Assembly (NCBI GenBank): GCA_910577685.1
Contig: CAJTOH010000013.1
Location: forward strand, 20,213-84,212
Length of the DNA stretch: 64,000 nt
Direction of reading: 5' to 3'
Origin: an uncultured Dorea sp.
GTDB taxonomy: Bacteria; Bacillota; Clostridia; Lachnospirales; Lachnospiraceae
The notes beneath the pieces were generated by a model. The model did not search any database, had not been told where the DNA came from, and saw only the letters and a list, made by a program, of their open reading frames with translations. Both the position numbers and the translations under genes were made by a program. Shown one piece after another: positions 52,814-62,638 of the stretch (position 1 is the stretch's first letter; the number at the start of each line of letters is the position of its first letter).

Positions 52814-55060
52814 TTATAATAACTTTCTCTCAATCATACTCTTTAGCTTTGTAGAACTTGTACTCTCCGTATAAGGGAAGAACACCATCTCCGCCCCATG
52901 CTGCTCTAAGAACTCTTTCTCCGCCAGCCATTCCGGATTGTCCATATAATCGCTGCCGGAAAACTGGCAGTCAAAATGATGCAGGCGGAAGGCGTCCCTT
53001 GTGCCGCCAAAATTCAGCGGAATCTCAGCCACCTCGTCTACATACCGGCAGGAGCGCACCATGTCCGCGCGCTCTTCATACGGCACAAACGGCTCCACTT
53101 CTTTATATTTCCGCACGCCTTCATCTGTCACAACCCCGACAATCAAATAATCGCACTGTTCTTTCGCACGCTTAAACATATTTAGGTGCCCGACATGGAA
53201 AAGATCAAAGACACCGGCAATATAACCCACATGGTATTTCTTCTTTTCCGCGGCCGCTTTCCCCTCCGGCACTGCAATCGGTCTCCGCTTCCTTGGATAG
53301 CTTCTGCGGGAATCAAAAATACTATACTCCGTCACCCCCATCTCATCCAACTGCTTCATGACCGACAGATAATTTTTGATGCAGATTAATACCTTATATT
53401 CCCCAGGGCGCATCTTTTGCAGCTCCTGCGGCGGCCGAATCTTAATCCCATCCAGCTCCCGCCCCCATTTCTCCTCACTGTTGTCTATAATTGCATACGC
53501 CGGATAATCCTGCCCGTAAAGATCCAAAAACGTCTTGGTGAATTTTCCCGAACCGAATAAGATAAGCCTGCGTGTATCCGCATTCCGAAAAATGTCGACA
53601 AACAGACGCTCATAGTCCTCCTGCGAATAATTCATGCACAGGCGGTTAGAATGAACAATCTCCCCGTTACGCTGACATGCATTACGATACTTACGAAGCT
53701 CTCTCTCATTTCGCAGATTCGCCAGAAAATCCCATTCCATCCTCCAAAAATAGTCCAGCTTCTTCGTCAAATTGTACCGCTCAAACAGCTTTTCCATTGG
53801 CAGCTTTTTCAACAGCTCGACACTTCCGGCATATAATGTCGCAATCATACGTGTAATGATCATGTTTGCCGGATAATTCTCCTCGCAAAACTCTTGATCG
53901 TAAAACACAAAGGTATCGTCCAGATAAAAACTGTTCAGCGGAACCATATCAATGTACCCGCGGCGCAGAATCGCTCCCTCTCCGTCTCCACTGTCCGCTT
54001 TCACAATTTCGGACGACTGCAAAATCAAATCACGGAACTGGTCTAATTTCTGCAAAAACATTTCCTTATCTTCCAACAGTAATCTCTTCAAATATGCGTG
54101 TCCCGTCTCTCCGTTAATATACGGCATGACATAAACGCCGTTTTTCATTTTTCCTTCCACAGTCGGAACGCCATGCGCCTTCAAATCTTCACTATATTCG
54201 GCCATTTTTTCCAGACGCGCCTGCCCCTCCGGGTACGCAGCGCGCTTTTCTACGATTCCGGACTTATGTATTACCGTAAAGACCGCATGTTCCCTTCCCC
54301 GTTCCATGGAACCTGTCACATGGCTGATATCAGAAAAATGACCGTCCAATGCGCACTCTATGAGATACGCATTTGCCATCTGATGAAACATACCGTTTTC
54401 ACTCAAATCCTTATACAAACACTCCTCCTCCATGAATACGGTATTGGGGTAATGGTATGTCGGAAACAGCCTGCCCGATAAATCCTCATTCGGCAGAAAA
54501 TCCTGATCATAAATCAGAGTCGGATTCTCTAAATCTGAAAGAACGGCATAAAAACGGCACTCCTCCCAGCCTGCGCCTTGAAGCATTGCCTTTAACTCTG
54601 CCTTACTGTACATCCGTCCCTGAAAAATATCCTCTTTCTTTGCGTATGCCCTGCGATAGCCCTCCACACCGTCAAAACTCCGCTCCGTATACGGATCTCT
54701 GTCCCCGCAGAAATACCTTAAACCAAAGCGATTGTTCATGCCAAGAAGCAGCTTACCGTCCGCCTTTAATAATTTCCGAAGACATGTAAGTATCCGCTCC
54801 GGGTGAAGCTGCCGCTCCAACGCCGCCACGGATATAATGTAATCGAATTTTTCTCCATATGTCTGCCTCCAGCCCTCCTCGCCGACCATCTTGCAGGATA
54901 CGCATACCAGTACCCCTGCGCGCCTCTTTAGCATCTCCGCTACGGCATCTTCTTCTCTTCCGATATAGAGTATCGCGCTGTCCGGCTTAAACCCGTACCA
55001 CTGCAATAATCCGCTTTGTATTCCCCTGATAATCTCCTGTGCCTGTTCCATATCCTTCAC
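52814..55060 (-). CDS. Fusion: methyltransferase-like / kinase-like / Rossmann / cytidylyltransferase
   Basis: 748 residues. Residues about 1-200 resemble a SAM methyltransferase (SAILYIGREEDAVAEML, DYIISVAALERQ, LRKLLKADGKLLLGMNNRFG). A middle part (about 230-450) has MVPLNSFYLDDTFVFYDQEF, which loosely matches the DxxxxN and D-x-E pair of aminoglycoside- or choline-kinase folds. A Rossmann domain at about 498-595 has LILFGSGKFTKTFLDLYG and IIDNSEEKWG. The end (about 605-748) is a nucleotidyltransferase with GVFDLFHVGHLNMFKRAKEQ and STSSTKLK, like TagD/PCYT. It probably makes a CDP-linked group for the surface glycan. Last gene of the locus. Confidence 0.85.
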   Translation of the reverse strand: MKDMEQAQEIIRGIQSGLLQWYGFKPDSAILYIGREEDAVAEMLKRRAGVLVCVSCKMVGEEGWRQTYGEKFDYIISVAALERQLHPERILTCLRKLLKADGKLLLGMNNRFGLRYFCGDRDPYTERSFDGVEGYRRAYAKKEDIFQGRMYSKAELKAMLQGAGWEECRFYAVLSDLENPTLIYDQDFLPNEDLSGRLFPTYHYPNTVFMEEECLYKDLSENGMFHQMANAYLIECALDGHFSDISHVTGSMERGREHAVFTVIHKSGIVEKRAAYPEGQARLEKMAEYSEDLKAHGVPTVEGKMKNGVYVMPYINGETGHAYLKRLLLEDKEMFLQKLDQFRDLILQSSEIVKADSGDGEGAILRRGYIDMVPLNSFYLDDTFVFYDQEFCEENYPANMIITRMIATLYAGSVELLKKLPMEKLFERYNLTKKLDYFWRMEWDFLANLRNERELRKYRNACQRNGEIVHSNRLCMNYSQEDYERLFVDIFRNADTRRLILFGSGKFTKTFLDLYGQDYPAYAIIDNSEEKWGRELDGIKIRPPQELQKMRPGEYKVLICIKNYLSVMKQLDEMGVTEYSIFDSRRSYPRKRRPIAVPEGKAAAEKKKYHVGYIAGVFDLFHVGHLNMFKRAKEQCDYLIVGVVTDEGVRKYKEVEPFVPYEERADMVRSCRYVDEVAEIPLNFGGTRDAFRLHHFDCQFSGSDYMDNPEWLAEKEFLEQHGAEMVFFPYTESTSSTKLKSMIERKLL

Positions 55061-55107
55061 CTTTGCTTATTTTTACTGATATACGCGTCTGTTCCCGCCT
55101 GCGCTGC

Positions 55108-56505
55108 CTACCGGCAAGCAGCGTTAAATAGCTTCCGCCGCATCACCACATTGGTACAATCCATTGGAGATGTCGTTAGATCATACGTCATGATTTGATC
55201 CTTGCTCACCCCTAACGCCCATAGCTGCTTTTGTATTTCATTTGCATGTCCCGCGTTGGTGATAAGGTAGAACGCATCCGGAAAGCGTTTCACCGCATCC
55301 TCCGGTGATATAACCATACTCCCCAAATATGTGCTCCCCCACTTCCTTTCATCATTATCACAAAATGACGCTATATTCCGTATTCCATTATTCCGGATCA
55401 AGCAATATGCACACGTACCGACAAATCCGCTGCCGAAAAGGACGACCTGCCGCTTTTTTTCAATCTCATGCAAAAACTCCAAGATAACCTGCGCCGCAAT
55501 CTCTGCCTTTAAATGTGCATAATAATCATAAAAATCCGGATTTTCCACGAACATCCGGATTTCCAACCATGCGCCTCCTGTAACCGAATCCCGATTCAAA
55601 ATTCCGCGGTCTATGAAATCTTTTAAAATGATCCGGAATTCCTCCAAGGCTTCCTTCGTCTCATCCGCCGGCTCTCCCCACATCAGCAATTCTATATAAG
55701 GAGCTAATGCAATCACCGCACACTCCCTTGCAAGAAACGCCGTCTGTTTCTGACTTCCCATACCTGCTTTTGCTGCAATCCTGAGCAGATTTTTACACTC
55801 CGCAAGATTAAACAACACGCATTTGCTGTTATATGTAGATGAATTTACGTTATCCCTGCGGTAACGGTAAAAGGAACCTTCTAAGAAAAATCCCCTCTCT
55901 GCGTTTAACACAACCTGATACCGAAAACCACAGTCCTGAAATGCCGCGCCCGGCGTTTCCTGAAACCAAATCCCCTTTTCTAAAAGAAAGTCTCTTTTAT
56001 AGATTCCATTCCAGATAAAAATATCAATTGTCTGTTTTCTCATCAGAAAATCCTGCGGCGTATATATGGCGTCATATATTATCCCGCTATATTTTTTTAA
56101 TGAATATTTCAAAAAAATCCTCTGTCCGTCCTCTAACGTCGTAAATATGTCGAAATCTGATTTTACATAATCGGCATTATTCTTTCCTGCAAACGTATAG
56201 AGTTCTTCATACATTTCCGGAAGTATAAAATCATCTGTCTCTACAACCCCGATATATTCTCCAACAGCCTCCTTTAATCCAAGATTCATTTGGTATCCAT
56301 AGCTTTTTTTATCCGATTTTATCAGCCGGACCCGGCTGTCTTTTCCGGCATATTCCTCCAAAATCTCCAGCGTACCGTCTGTGGATCCTGCGTCAATGCA
56401 CAGAACCTCTATTTCCTCCATTGTCTGGGAAAGAACGGTTTCTATACACTCGCGTATATATCGGACAACGTTTAAGGACGGCATAAGCACTGACACTTTT
56501 ATCAT
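55108..56505 (-). CDS. GT2 glycosyltransferase with C-terminal Rossmann domain
   Basis: 465 residues. The GT-A domain (1-230) starts VSVLMPSLNVVRYIRECIET with CIDAGSTDGTLEIL and the DXD-like VVETDDFILPEMYEE. After a helical stretch, a Rossmann-like domain at about 350-445 has VVLFGSGFVGTCAYCLI and FCDNDERKWG, very similar to the one in the neighbouring fusion protein. The donor and acceptor are unknown. It is upstream of the cytidylyltransferase fusion by 47 bases. Confidence 0.88.
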   Translation of the reverse strand: MIKVSVLMPSLNVVRYIRECIETVLSQTMEEIEVLCIDAGSTDGTLEILEEYAGKDSRVRLIKSDKKSYGYQMNLGLKEAVGEYIGVVETDDFILPEMYEELYTFAGKNNADYVKSDFDIFTTLEDGQRIFLKYSLKKYSGIIYDAIYTPQDFLMRKQTIDIFIWNGIYKRDFLLEKGIWFQETPGAAFQDCGFRYQVVLNAERGFFLEGSFYRYRRDNVNSSTYNSKCVLFNLAECKNLLRIAAKAGMGSQKQTAFLARECAVIALAPYIELLMWGEPADETKEALEEFRIILKDFIDRGILNRDSVTGGAWLEIRMFVENPDFYDYYAHLKAEIAAQVILEFLHEIEKKRQVVLFGSGFVGTCAYCLIRNNGIRNIASFCDNDERKWGSTYLGSMVISPEDAVKRFPDAFYLITNAGHANEIQKQLWALGVSKDQIMTYDLTTSPMDCTNVVMRRKLFNAACR

Positions 56506-56545
56506 AAGTTTCCCTCTTTTCTGATTTGTTAATAACTATTTTTAT

Positions 56546-57844
56546 TTATGAATAGAACAGCATGTCCGTATATGCAATTTTAAGTTCTTCTTTGTGGTGC
56601 ATCAGGAAAATTCCAAGAAGACATTCTATAAGATATCCCATGTACCTGTCATTCCGATAAAAGTGTAATTCATCATAATAGCTTTCAATCTCAAATGTAA
56701 TAGAAAATACATATTTCATATACTTTTGAAAAAGTTCATATTTCATAATTGACAAATTGCAAGGAGGAAAAAGCCTTGAATTTAAAAATATTTTTGCTTC
56801 CGGCAAATATTCCGGATGGATGGTTTCGATTGCCTTTAGTAAGTAGTATTCATCAGCCCATGGCACAAAACCGATAAAAAACGAGCGAATTGTTTCATTA
56901 ACAAATGTGGGTGTGGTTACTAGAACATCTATATCCGAATCAATCAATCGGATTAAATCATTCTCTGACATATCAAAATGTCTTCTGTAATGGCATAAAC
57001 CAATATAATCAGTTTTAGGAGCATTTTTCCACATCCAATAAAGGGCGGTACATTCGGAATAAATAGCATTTTTTGCAGAAATGTTCTCTCCTGCATTATC
57101 TCGTATATCACAGATTTTTAGTTCGGTTAGAGCAGCGCCTACTTGTATTGGAATAATCCATTGGGGTAGAGAATATCCTGCCCTACCTTTATCAACATGA
57201 CTCTGCGCCATATAAACAGAAATAGATTTGGAGCTAATCGTATTATTTACACTAAGCGAGTGTAAATTATGATAACATCCATATAAATCCTCGTATTCTT
57301 CCAAAATTGTTTTTTGAGGAAATAATTCTAAAATACTACGAACATTCTGCTCCTCGACCATTACCGATCTAAAACGCCAATGATATTCATACTTATTTTG
57401 TTCTGTCAATACTAAAATGTTATAGTGAGTTTCTACAGGGGTATTCGTACTAATATAATAATTACCTTTTTGAAAAACATCTTTTATCTTTATAAATTGT
57501 AATTCTTGTCGTATTTTTGCCATCAATTTAAAAGATACGAAAAAAACATTTCTCAACTTGTTTTCAAAGATATAATTAAAGACCGTTATATATGAATTAC
57601 TATTCGGCGTTATTGAGGATAAAATAAAATACCCCTTATCTTCTCTAAAGTCTTTAATTTCTATTACAGGTAATTCAAATAAAAACTCCGGATTTCCATT
57701 CATATTTGAGACAAGAAATCCAACTACCTCTATGTTGTGTAGTTTTAGAAAGCGATATAAATAATTCGCATTTTTCCCTGCACCATAAATAAAAACTTTG
57801 AAATTTTTCAATTTGACCAAATCTTCTGTTTTTGTGAATGTCAT
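56546..57844 (-). CDS. DUF4422 glycosyltransferase-like protein with N-terminal Rossmann domain
   Basis: 432 residues. A Rossmann domain (about 14-105) begins FKVFIYGAGKNANYLYRFLK. A middle linker follows. The DUF4422 domain (about 205-430) has YMAQSHVDKGRAGYSLPQWI and IGLCHYRRHFDMSEND, the hallmark of capsule-locus transferases. The exact sugar linkage is unknown. Base composition here is clearly AT-richer than in the housekeeping genes. Confidence 0.86.
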   Translation of the reverse strand: MTFTKTEDLVKLKNFKVFIYGAGKNANYLYRFLKLHNIEVVGFLVSNMNGNPEFLFELPVIEIKDFREDKGYFILSSITPNSNSYITVFNYIFENKLRNVFFVSFKLMAKIRQELQFIKIKDVFQKGNYYISTNTPVETHYNILVLTEQNKYEYHWRFRSVMVEEQNVRSILELFPQKTILEEYEDLYGCYHNLHSLSVNNTISSKSISVYMAQSHVDKGRAGYSLPQWIIPIQVGAALTELKICDIRDNAGENISAKNAIYSECTALYWMWKNAPKTDYIGLCHYRRHFDMSENDLIRLIDSDIDVLVTTPTFVNETIRSFFIGFVPWADEYYLLKAIETIHPEYLPEAKIFLNSRLFPPCNLSIMKYELFQKYMKYVFSITFEIESYYDELHFYRNDRYMGYLIECLLGIFLMHHKEELKIAYTDMLFYS

Positions 57845-57914
57845 CTGTCATTTGCTCACTTTTCTATTTGTTATGTTTTACTATAAATTTTTTATTCTAT
57901 TACTCATATATAAA

Positions 57915-60092
57915 TCATATGATAGTTTTCATAGTAGAAAGTATATCTTCTGCTGACTTAAGTGCTTTTTTTGTATAGTATCCATGGATTATTCTTTCGG
58001 AAATTATATTTACATGGCATAAATATTCCTTGTATGTTTCCTCATTCATTTCAGCTAAAATGGAAGGAATTTCGTAAAGCGAATTAACAATAATTCCCAG
58101 ATTGTTTTCTTTTACAAAAAAGGACTCGGCAGCATCTTTCCATATTATAACAGGAATTCCGGCAGCTAAATACAGGGATAATTTATGTGGATTATTATAT
58201 CTTAAATATTCTCCCGTATCACCAAAACATCCCTCCAGACTATCGCCGTCCCATACAAGTCCAAATCCGCGGTCAAGAATTTGCGGAATTTCATCTGATG
58301 AATAGGAACCATGATAGTTTATATTATCCGCAGCATTTTTTCCTTCGTAATTAGGCCCATACAAATGTACTTTCAGCGGAGCTAAACGTGATAATTGCTC
58401 TATATAGGGACTCTTTGTTATCTGTAAATTTCCAGCTATTGTAATTGACTTTTCAAATACTACAGTCTTTTTCTGGCTTTTTAGTAAATAATCAAATACA
58501 TGAAGAGGAATAAGTCGATTTGAGCTAATCCCAAGCTCAGTAAAATATGTCAGCATCTTCATGTTATGGACGATAAAAATATCTGCTAACCGAAGAATAA
58601 AATTAAAGTCTTCTTCTGCTGATTTATCCAAAAAAATTTTCCGTAATACTTCAACATCATGCACAAAGACAATTATGCGGACTTTTTTTTCAGTTTTTAA
58701 ACGAAGCAGCATGCTGTTTCTTATATCTTGCTTCTGGCAAAAAGGGTATTGCAGCAACAAGATAGAATGTTCAGGTATCGTCTCAAAACAATGCCCCCAG
58801 TCCTGTTCCAAACGCCTTTGACTCCATCCCCAATCATCAGATCCTTCTTCACCTTTATAAGGATGTACATTAACAGCATAATATCCCAACTCAGTCAATA
58901 TATTTTTGATATCGGCAGGCGCCCTCCCGCCAGCAGTGTTTGATGATCCGATACATTCCCAAATCTGAAACTTGTCTTTAACCGCGATATCACTCGATAA
59001 AATGTGTTTTTCTCGATTTCTGACCTTTTCAATTTTTTTTTCAATGTCAAATTTAGCAGCTTTATGTTTGCTATTTGTCCAAGATGCAGAAAAATGATGT
59101 ATAGAATATGCATGATCACTTACGCCTCCAAAACCACGAATATAGCTTATTGGTGCAAAGTATTCTTTGGGATAAACCGCTATATTATTCTTTTCCTGAA
59201 ACTGTCCATTCATTTGAAATCCATATTTTTCTAAAATGCTTGATTGTATAATAGGACAAGTTATTATATTAAAGCTTTTATCATTTTTTAGAAATGTTAA
59301 ATTATCATATACATTTAATACTTCTTGCAACAAGGGTTCATTCTTTACAGAGCCAAAACCAAGTCCCCACGATACATATTCATTACTTTCAAACCCGCAA
59401 AACATCCGCCAGGTTAATAGATTGTCAAATGATCTGACTAATTCAACATCAGTATCAAAATATAACCCACCTTCATGATATAGAATATCCACTCTTGCAT
59501 AATCGGATACAAAAGCCCATTGTTTATGTTCATACGCCTGACGAACATAAAGATTTTTATGGATATCATAATTCGTTTCATCCCATCTGATAATATCATA
59601 ATCCGGACAATATTTTTTCCAAGATTCAATATACCGTTGGTATTCGTCAGGAATTTCTTTTTTTCCAAACCAACAATAGTGGATTTTTTTTGGAATTAAC
59701 TTTTTTTTGAAAGTATAATCAATATTAACGTAAGTCTTCTCCGTATAATTATTTATAAAATATTCTATGTAACAATCCATTCCATTCAGCTTTTCTATGG
59801 AATCAAGCTGCTGAATAATTTCGTCAAACGAAAGACAAGTTATTATAATTACACAAGTATTGTCATAACTTTTTAGAAAGTCATACAATGAGATGATTTT
59901 GACTGGTTTGCTATTTATATTGATAGATTGCCTTTCTGCATATTGATAATTATCAATAACAGCTGAGATATTAACATTATAATTACCGTCGATGAATTTA
60001 TTCAAATACTTGCCTGCACCGAAACAATATACCTTTTTACTTTTTACTCTATTAATAAATTCTCTTTTTCCGCAATCGATAAAATTAACCAT
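57915..60092 (-). CDS. Fusion: Rossmann / GT32 glycosyltransferase / Gtf3-like glycosyltransferase
   Basis: 725 residues. A Rossmann domain (about 15-110) has VYCFGAGKYLNKFIDG. The GT32 domain (about 130-370) has IPKKIHYCWFGKKEIP and the DXD-containing GGLYFDTDVELVRSFD. The end (about 385-715) resembles Gtf3 / galactofuranosyltransferase-type enzymes: FVHDVEVLR, then YNNPHKLSLYLAAGIPVIIW. So two transferase activities appear to be joined in one chain. AGAGG lies 7 bases before the ATG. AT-rich. Confidence 0.86.
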   Translation of the reverse strand: MVNFIDCGKREFINRVKSKKVYCFGAGKYLNKFIDGNYNVNISAVIDNYQYAERQSININSKPVKIISLYDFLKSYDNTCVIIITCLSFDEIIQQLDSIEKLNGMDCYIEYFINNYTEKTYVNIDYTFKKKLIPKKIHYCWFGKKEIPDEYQRYIESWKKYCPDYDIIRWDETNYDIHKNLYVRQAYEHKQWAFVSDYARVDILYHEGGLYFDTDVELVRSFDNLLTWRMFCGFESNEYVSWGLGFGSVKNEPLLQEVLNVYDNLTFLKNDKSFNIITCPIIQSSILEKYGFQMNGQFQEKNNIAVYPKEYFAPISYIRGFGGVSDHAYSIHHFSASWTNSKHKAAKFDIEKKIEKVRNREKHILSSDIAVKDKFQIWECIGSSNTAGGRAPADIKNILTELGYYAVNVHPYKGEEGSDDWGWSQRRLEQDWGHCFETIPEHSILLLQYPFCQKQDIRNSMLLRLKTEKKVRIIVFVHDVEVLRKIFLDKSAEEDFNFILRLADIFIVHNMKMLTYFTELGISSNRLIPLHVFDYLLKSQKKTVVFEKSITIAGNLQITKSPYIEQLSRLAPLKVHLYGPNYEGKNAADNINYHGSYSSDEIPQILDRGFGLVWDGDSLEGCFGDTGEYLRYNNPHKLSLYLAAGIPVIIWKDAAESFFVKENNLGIIVNSLYEIPSILAEMNEETYKEYLCHVNIISERIIHGYYTKKALKSAEDILSTMKTII

Positions 60093-60207
60093 TCATTTAC
60101 CTCTAATTAATCTAATTATTTATAGTTCAAGTTCACGTTTTTTGTGAAATATATATTAACCAGTTTATCCTTTATTTGTCTGAGCAAGCATTTCAAAGTC
60201 AATTTTT

Positions 60208-61359
60208 TTACTTACGGCAAGCCAGAATAATATCCTGCTCTTGTATTCCTTTCTTTATCAAATAAGCCTGCACTGCCTGCGCCACGTCCGCACTCTCTAT
60301 GGCCACAACAATTTTATCGTAAGTTACCTTATTAATTTCTTCTATGGAACTTACGCCATAGTTTTTAAATTTCTGATAATTCTTATCAACCCAGAGAACC
60401 ACCTCGCAGTACGATATCTGCCGAAGCTGATGATAATATGTTTTCCCTAACTTGCCAGCTCCGTACAAAACGATTCTCCGGCCTTTTTCTATCTTGTCAA
60501 ACGGAAACAGATGCTCTATTTTCTCGTAGTCTTCCCCGTATGCACGTTTCCTTAAATTTACAGAATACATAAAAAACTGTTCAATCTGCTTTATAAGCGC
60601 CGGATTATCATAAAAAAAATCATTCAGGTGATTATATACGATATATAGCTTTTTAAAAAAATCTTTGTCCTGAAAATATGGCCGGCATGTCTCATCCTTC
60701 CTACGCCGATGATAGTAATAGGAATCATATTTTACTTCCATAGAGTTTGCCATATAGATTACCGGGAATATAACTGCAGAATCTTCTGCATAATAGAAAT
60801 TTTGTTCTTTTAATAACTTGTACGATTTCGTTAATAACTCTCTCTTTATAATTTTAATACAAAGTGATGGATCTAGCCCAAAACTGCCTCTTTTTTCATT
60901 CCATATCATATAAGGAACAATTTCCTGCAACATATCTGTTTTTTTATATATTTTTTCATCAAATAAAGAATGATCTGCTTTAGGAGCTTTTCCGTTTTCA
61001 TAATATCTTGTTATACCAAAACATATAACATCGATTCCTTCTTTCATAGAGTCAAATGCACGGTTATATGATTCTTTCTCTATGAAATCATCCGAATCCA
61101 CAAACGTAATATATGTAGAACTGCTTAACTCAACACCTTTTTTTCTGGCTCCTACTAATCCTGTATTTTTCTGATGAAACACCTTTACCCGTGGGTCAGC
61201 TTCTGCATATTCATCACAAATCGCAGCGCTCCTGTCTGTTGAACCATCGTCTACAAGAATTATTTCTATCTCCCGGAAGGTCTGATTCAGGATACTTTCT
61301 ATACACTGCGGGAGGTAATTTTCAACATTATATACCGGTATTACTACAGATAAAATCAT
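60208..61359 (-). CDS. GT2 glycosyltransferase with C-terminal Rossmann domain
   Basis: 383 residues. The GT-A domain (1-230) begins MILSVVIPVYNVENYLPQCI with LVDDGSTDRSAAICDEY and FVDSDDFIEKESYN. A Rossmann domain at about 295-383 has RRIVLYGAGKLGKTYYHQLR and WVDKNYQKF. The set is like the two neighbours but with the domain at the C-terminus. AAAGGAG lies 7 bases before the ATG. It is upstream of the GT32 fusion by 115 AT-rich bases. Confidence 0.88.
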   Translation of the reverse strand: MILSVVIPVYNVENYLPQCIESILNQTFREIEIILVDDGSTDRSAAICDEYAEADPRVKVFHQKNTGLVGARKKGVELSSSTYITFVDSDDFIEKESYNRAFDSMKEGIDVICFGITRYYENGKAPKADHSLFDEKIYKKTDMLQEIVPYMIWNEKRGSFGLDPSLCIKIIKRELLTKSYKLLKEQNFYYAEDSAVIFPVIYMANSMEVKYDSYYYHRRRKDETCRPYFQDKDFFKKLYIVYNHLNDFFYDNPALIKQIEQFFMYSVNLRKRAYGEDYEKIEHLFPFDKIEKGRRIVLYGAGKLGKTYYHQLRQISYCEVVLWVDKNYQKFKNYGVSSIEEINKVTYDKIVVAIESADVAQAVQAYLIKKGIQEQDIILACRK

Positions 61360-61493
61360 TTTTGAACTCCTTTATTACGTTCTTCCATATGCTCCATAAA
61401 TACGATATTTATCCAAACCTATAAAACGTTTCATCATTAATATTCCACATATAAATTAAATATCTTCATAATTTATTACCTACTTTATGGTTA

Positions 61494-62615
61494 TCATAAA
61501 ATTAATTTTACCGCCTGGATCACAAACTCCTGCTGCTCGTCCGTTAATAACGGATAAAGCGGCAGACTTAACATATTCTCATACAAGTGTTCCGCATTTT
61601 CACAATGTACGCTCCCATATCCGTTCTCCTGATAGTAGGGATGCTTATATACCGGAATGTAATGCACATTGACGCCGATTCCCTGCTCCCGCAGTTTCTC
61701 AAATACTTCTTTCCGGTCATGGTTTAACACCTGAATGATATACAGATGCCATCCACTGTCTGTGCCTTCCATCTGATACGGCGTAATAACATTCGTACAA
61801 CCTTTCAACGCTTCCTCATATCTCCGTACCAGCCTGCGCCTTCTTTCCAGAAAACAGTCCAGCTTCCTCATCTGGCTGATTCCCAATGCACATTGGAAAT
61901 CTGTAATCCGGTAATTATACCCCAGACACTGCTGTTCATAGTACCATGGTCCCTCCGCCTCCTTAAGCAGCGACGCATCCCTTGTAATTCCATGACTGCG
62001 AAATAAAAGCAGTTTCTGATACAGCGCCTCGTCATTTGTGGTAATCATTCCGCCTTCTCCGGTTGTAATCGGTTTTACGGGATGGAAACTGAAGGTCGTC
62101 AGATCTGACAAACCGCCAATCTTTTTTCCCTTATATACGGAACCCAGAGCATGCGCTCCGTCCTCAATTACTATTAAATGATTCTCGTCCGCTATTTTAT
62201 GGATCTCGTCCATATCGCAAGGCTGTCCTGCAAGGTGGACTGCAATAATCGCTTTTGTACGTGATGTAATCTTTCGTCTGATATCCCTTGGATCAATGTT
62301 GTATGTCCGCTTATCAATGTCTGCAAATACAGGCGTGCCGCCGCAATACAGCACGCAGTTTGCAGAGGCAGCAAAGGTAATCGGGGATGTGATCACTTCA
62401 TCCCCCGGCTTTATACCGGCTGCAAAACAGGCGGCATGCAGGGCGGCAGTCCCATTCGTTACTGCCACTGCATATTTCACCCGGACATACTCCGCAACGA
62501 TACGTTCAAATTCCTCTATACTCGGACCTGTCGTCAGGTAATCTGATTTTAATATATCCACAACTGCCTGAATGTCGTCCTCCCCAATACACTGTCTTCC
62601 ATATGGTATCGCCAT
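61494..62615 (-). CDS. pseC: DegT/DnrJ-type aminotransferase, PseC-like
   Basis: 373 residues, PLP-dependent. In pseudaminic acid synthesis PseC aminates the 4-keto sugar made by PseB. Begins MAIPYGRQCIGEDDIQAVVD. VAVTNGTAALHAACFAAGIK and the PLP lysine region TFSFHPVKPITTGEGG are intact. A general 4-amino-sugar aminotransferase would look alike; the adjacent pseG supports the specific call. It begins 23 bases after the pseG stop. Confidence 0.9.
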   Translation of the reverse strand: MAIPYGRQCIGEDDIQAVVDILKSDYLTTGPSIEEFERIVAEYVRVKYAVAVTNGTAALHAACFAAGIKPGDEVITSPITFAASANCVLYCGGTPVFADIDKRTYNIDPRDIRRKITSRTKAIIAVHLAGQPCDMDEIHKIADENHLIVIEDGAHALGSVYKGKKIGGLSDLTTFSFHPVKPITTGEGGMITTNDEALYQKLLLFRSHGITRDASLLKEAEGPWYYEQQCLGYNYRITDFQCALGISQMRKLDCFLERRRRLVRRYEEALKGCTNVITPYQMEGTDSGWHLYIIQVLNHDRKEVFEKLREQGIGVNVHYIPVYKHPYYQENGYGSVHCENAEHLYENMLSLPLYPLLTDEQQEFVIQAVKLIL

Positions 62616-62638
62616 AAAACCACTGCCTTCTTTCTGTT

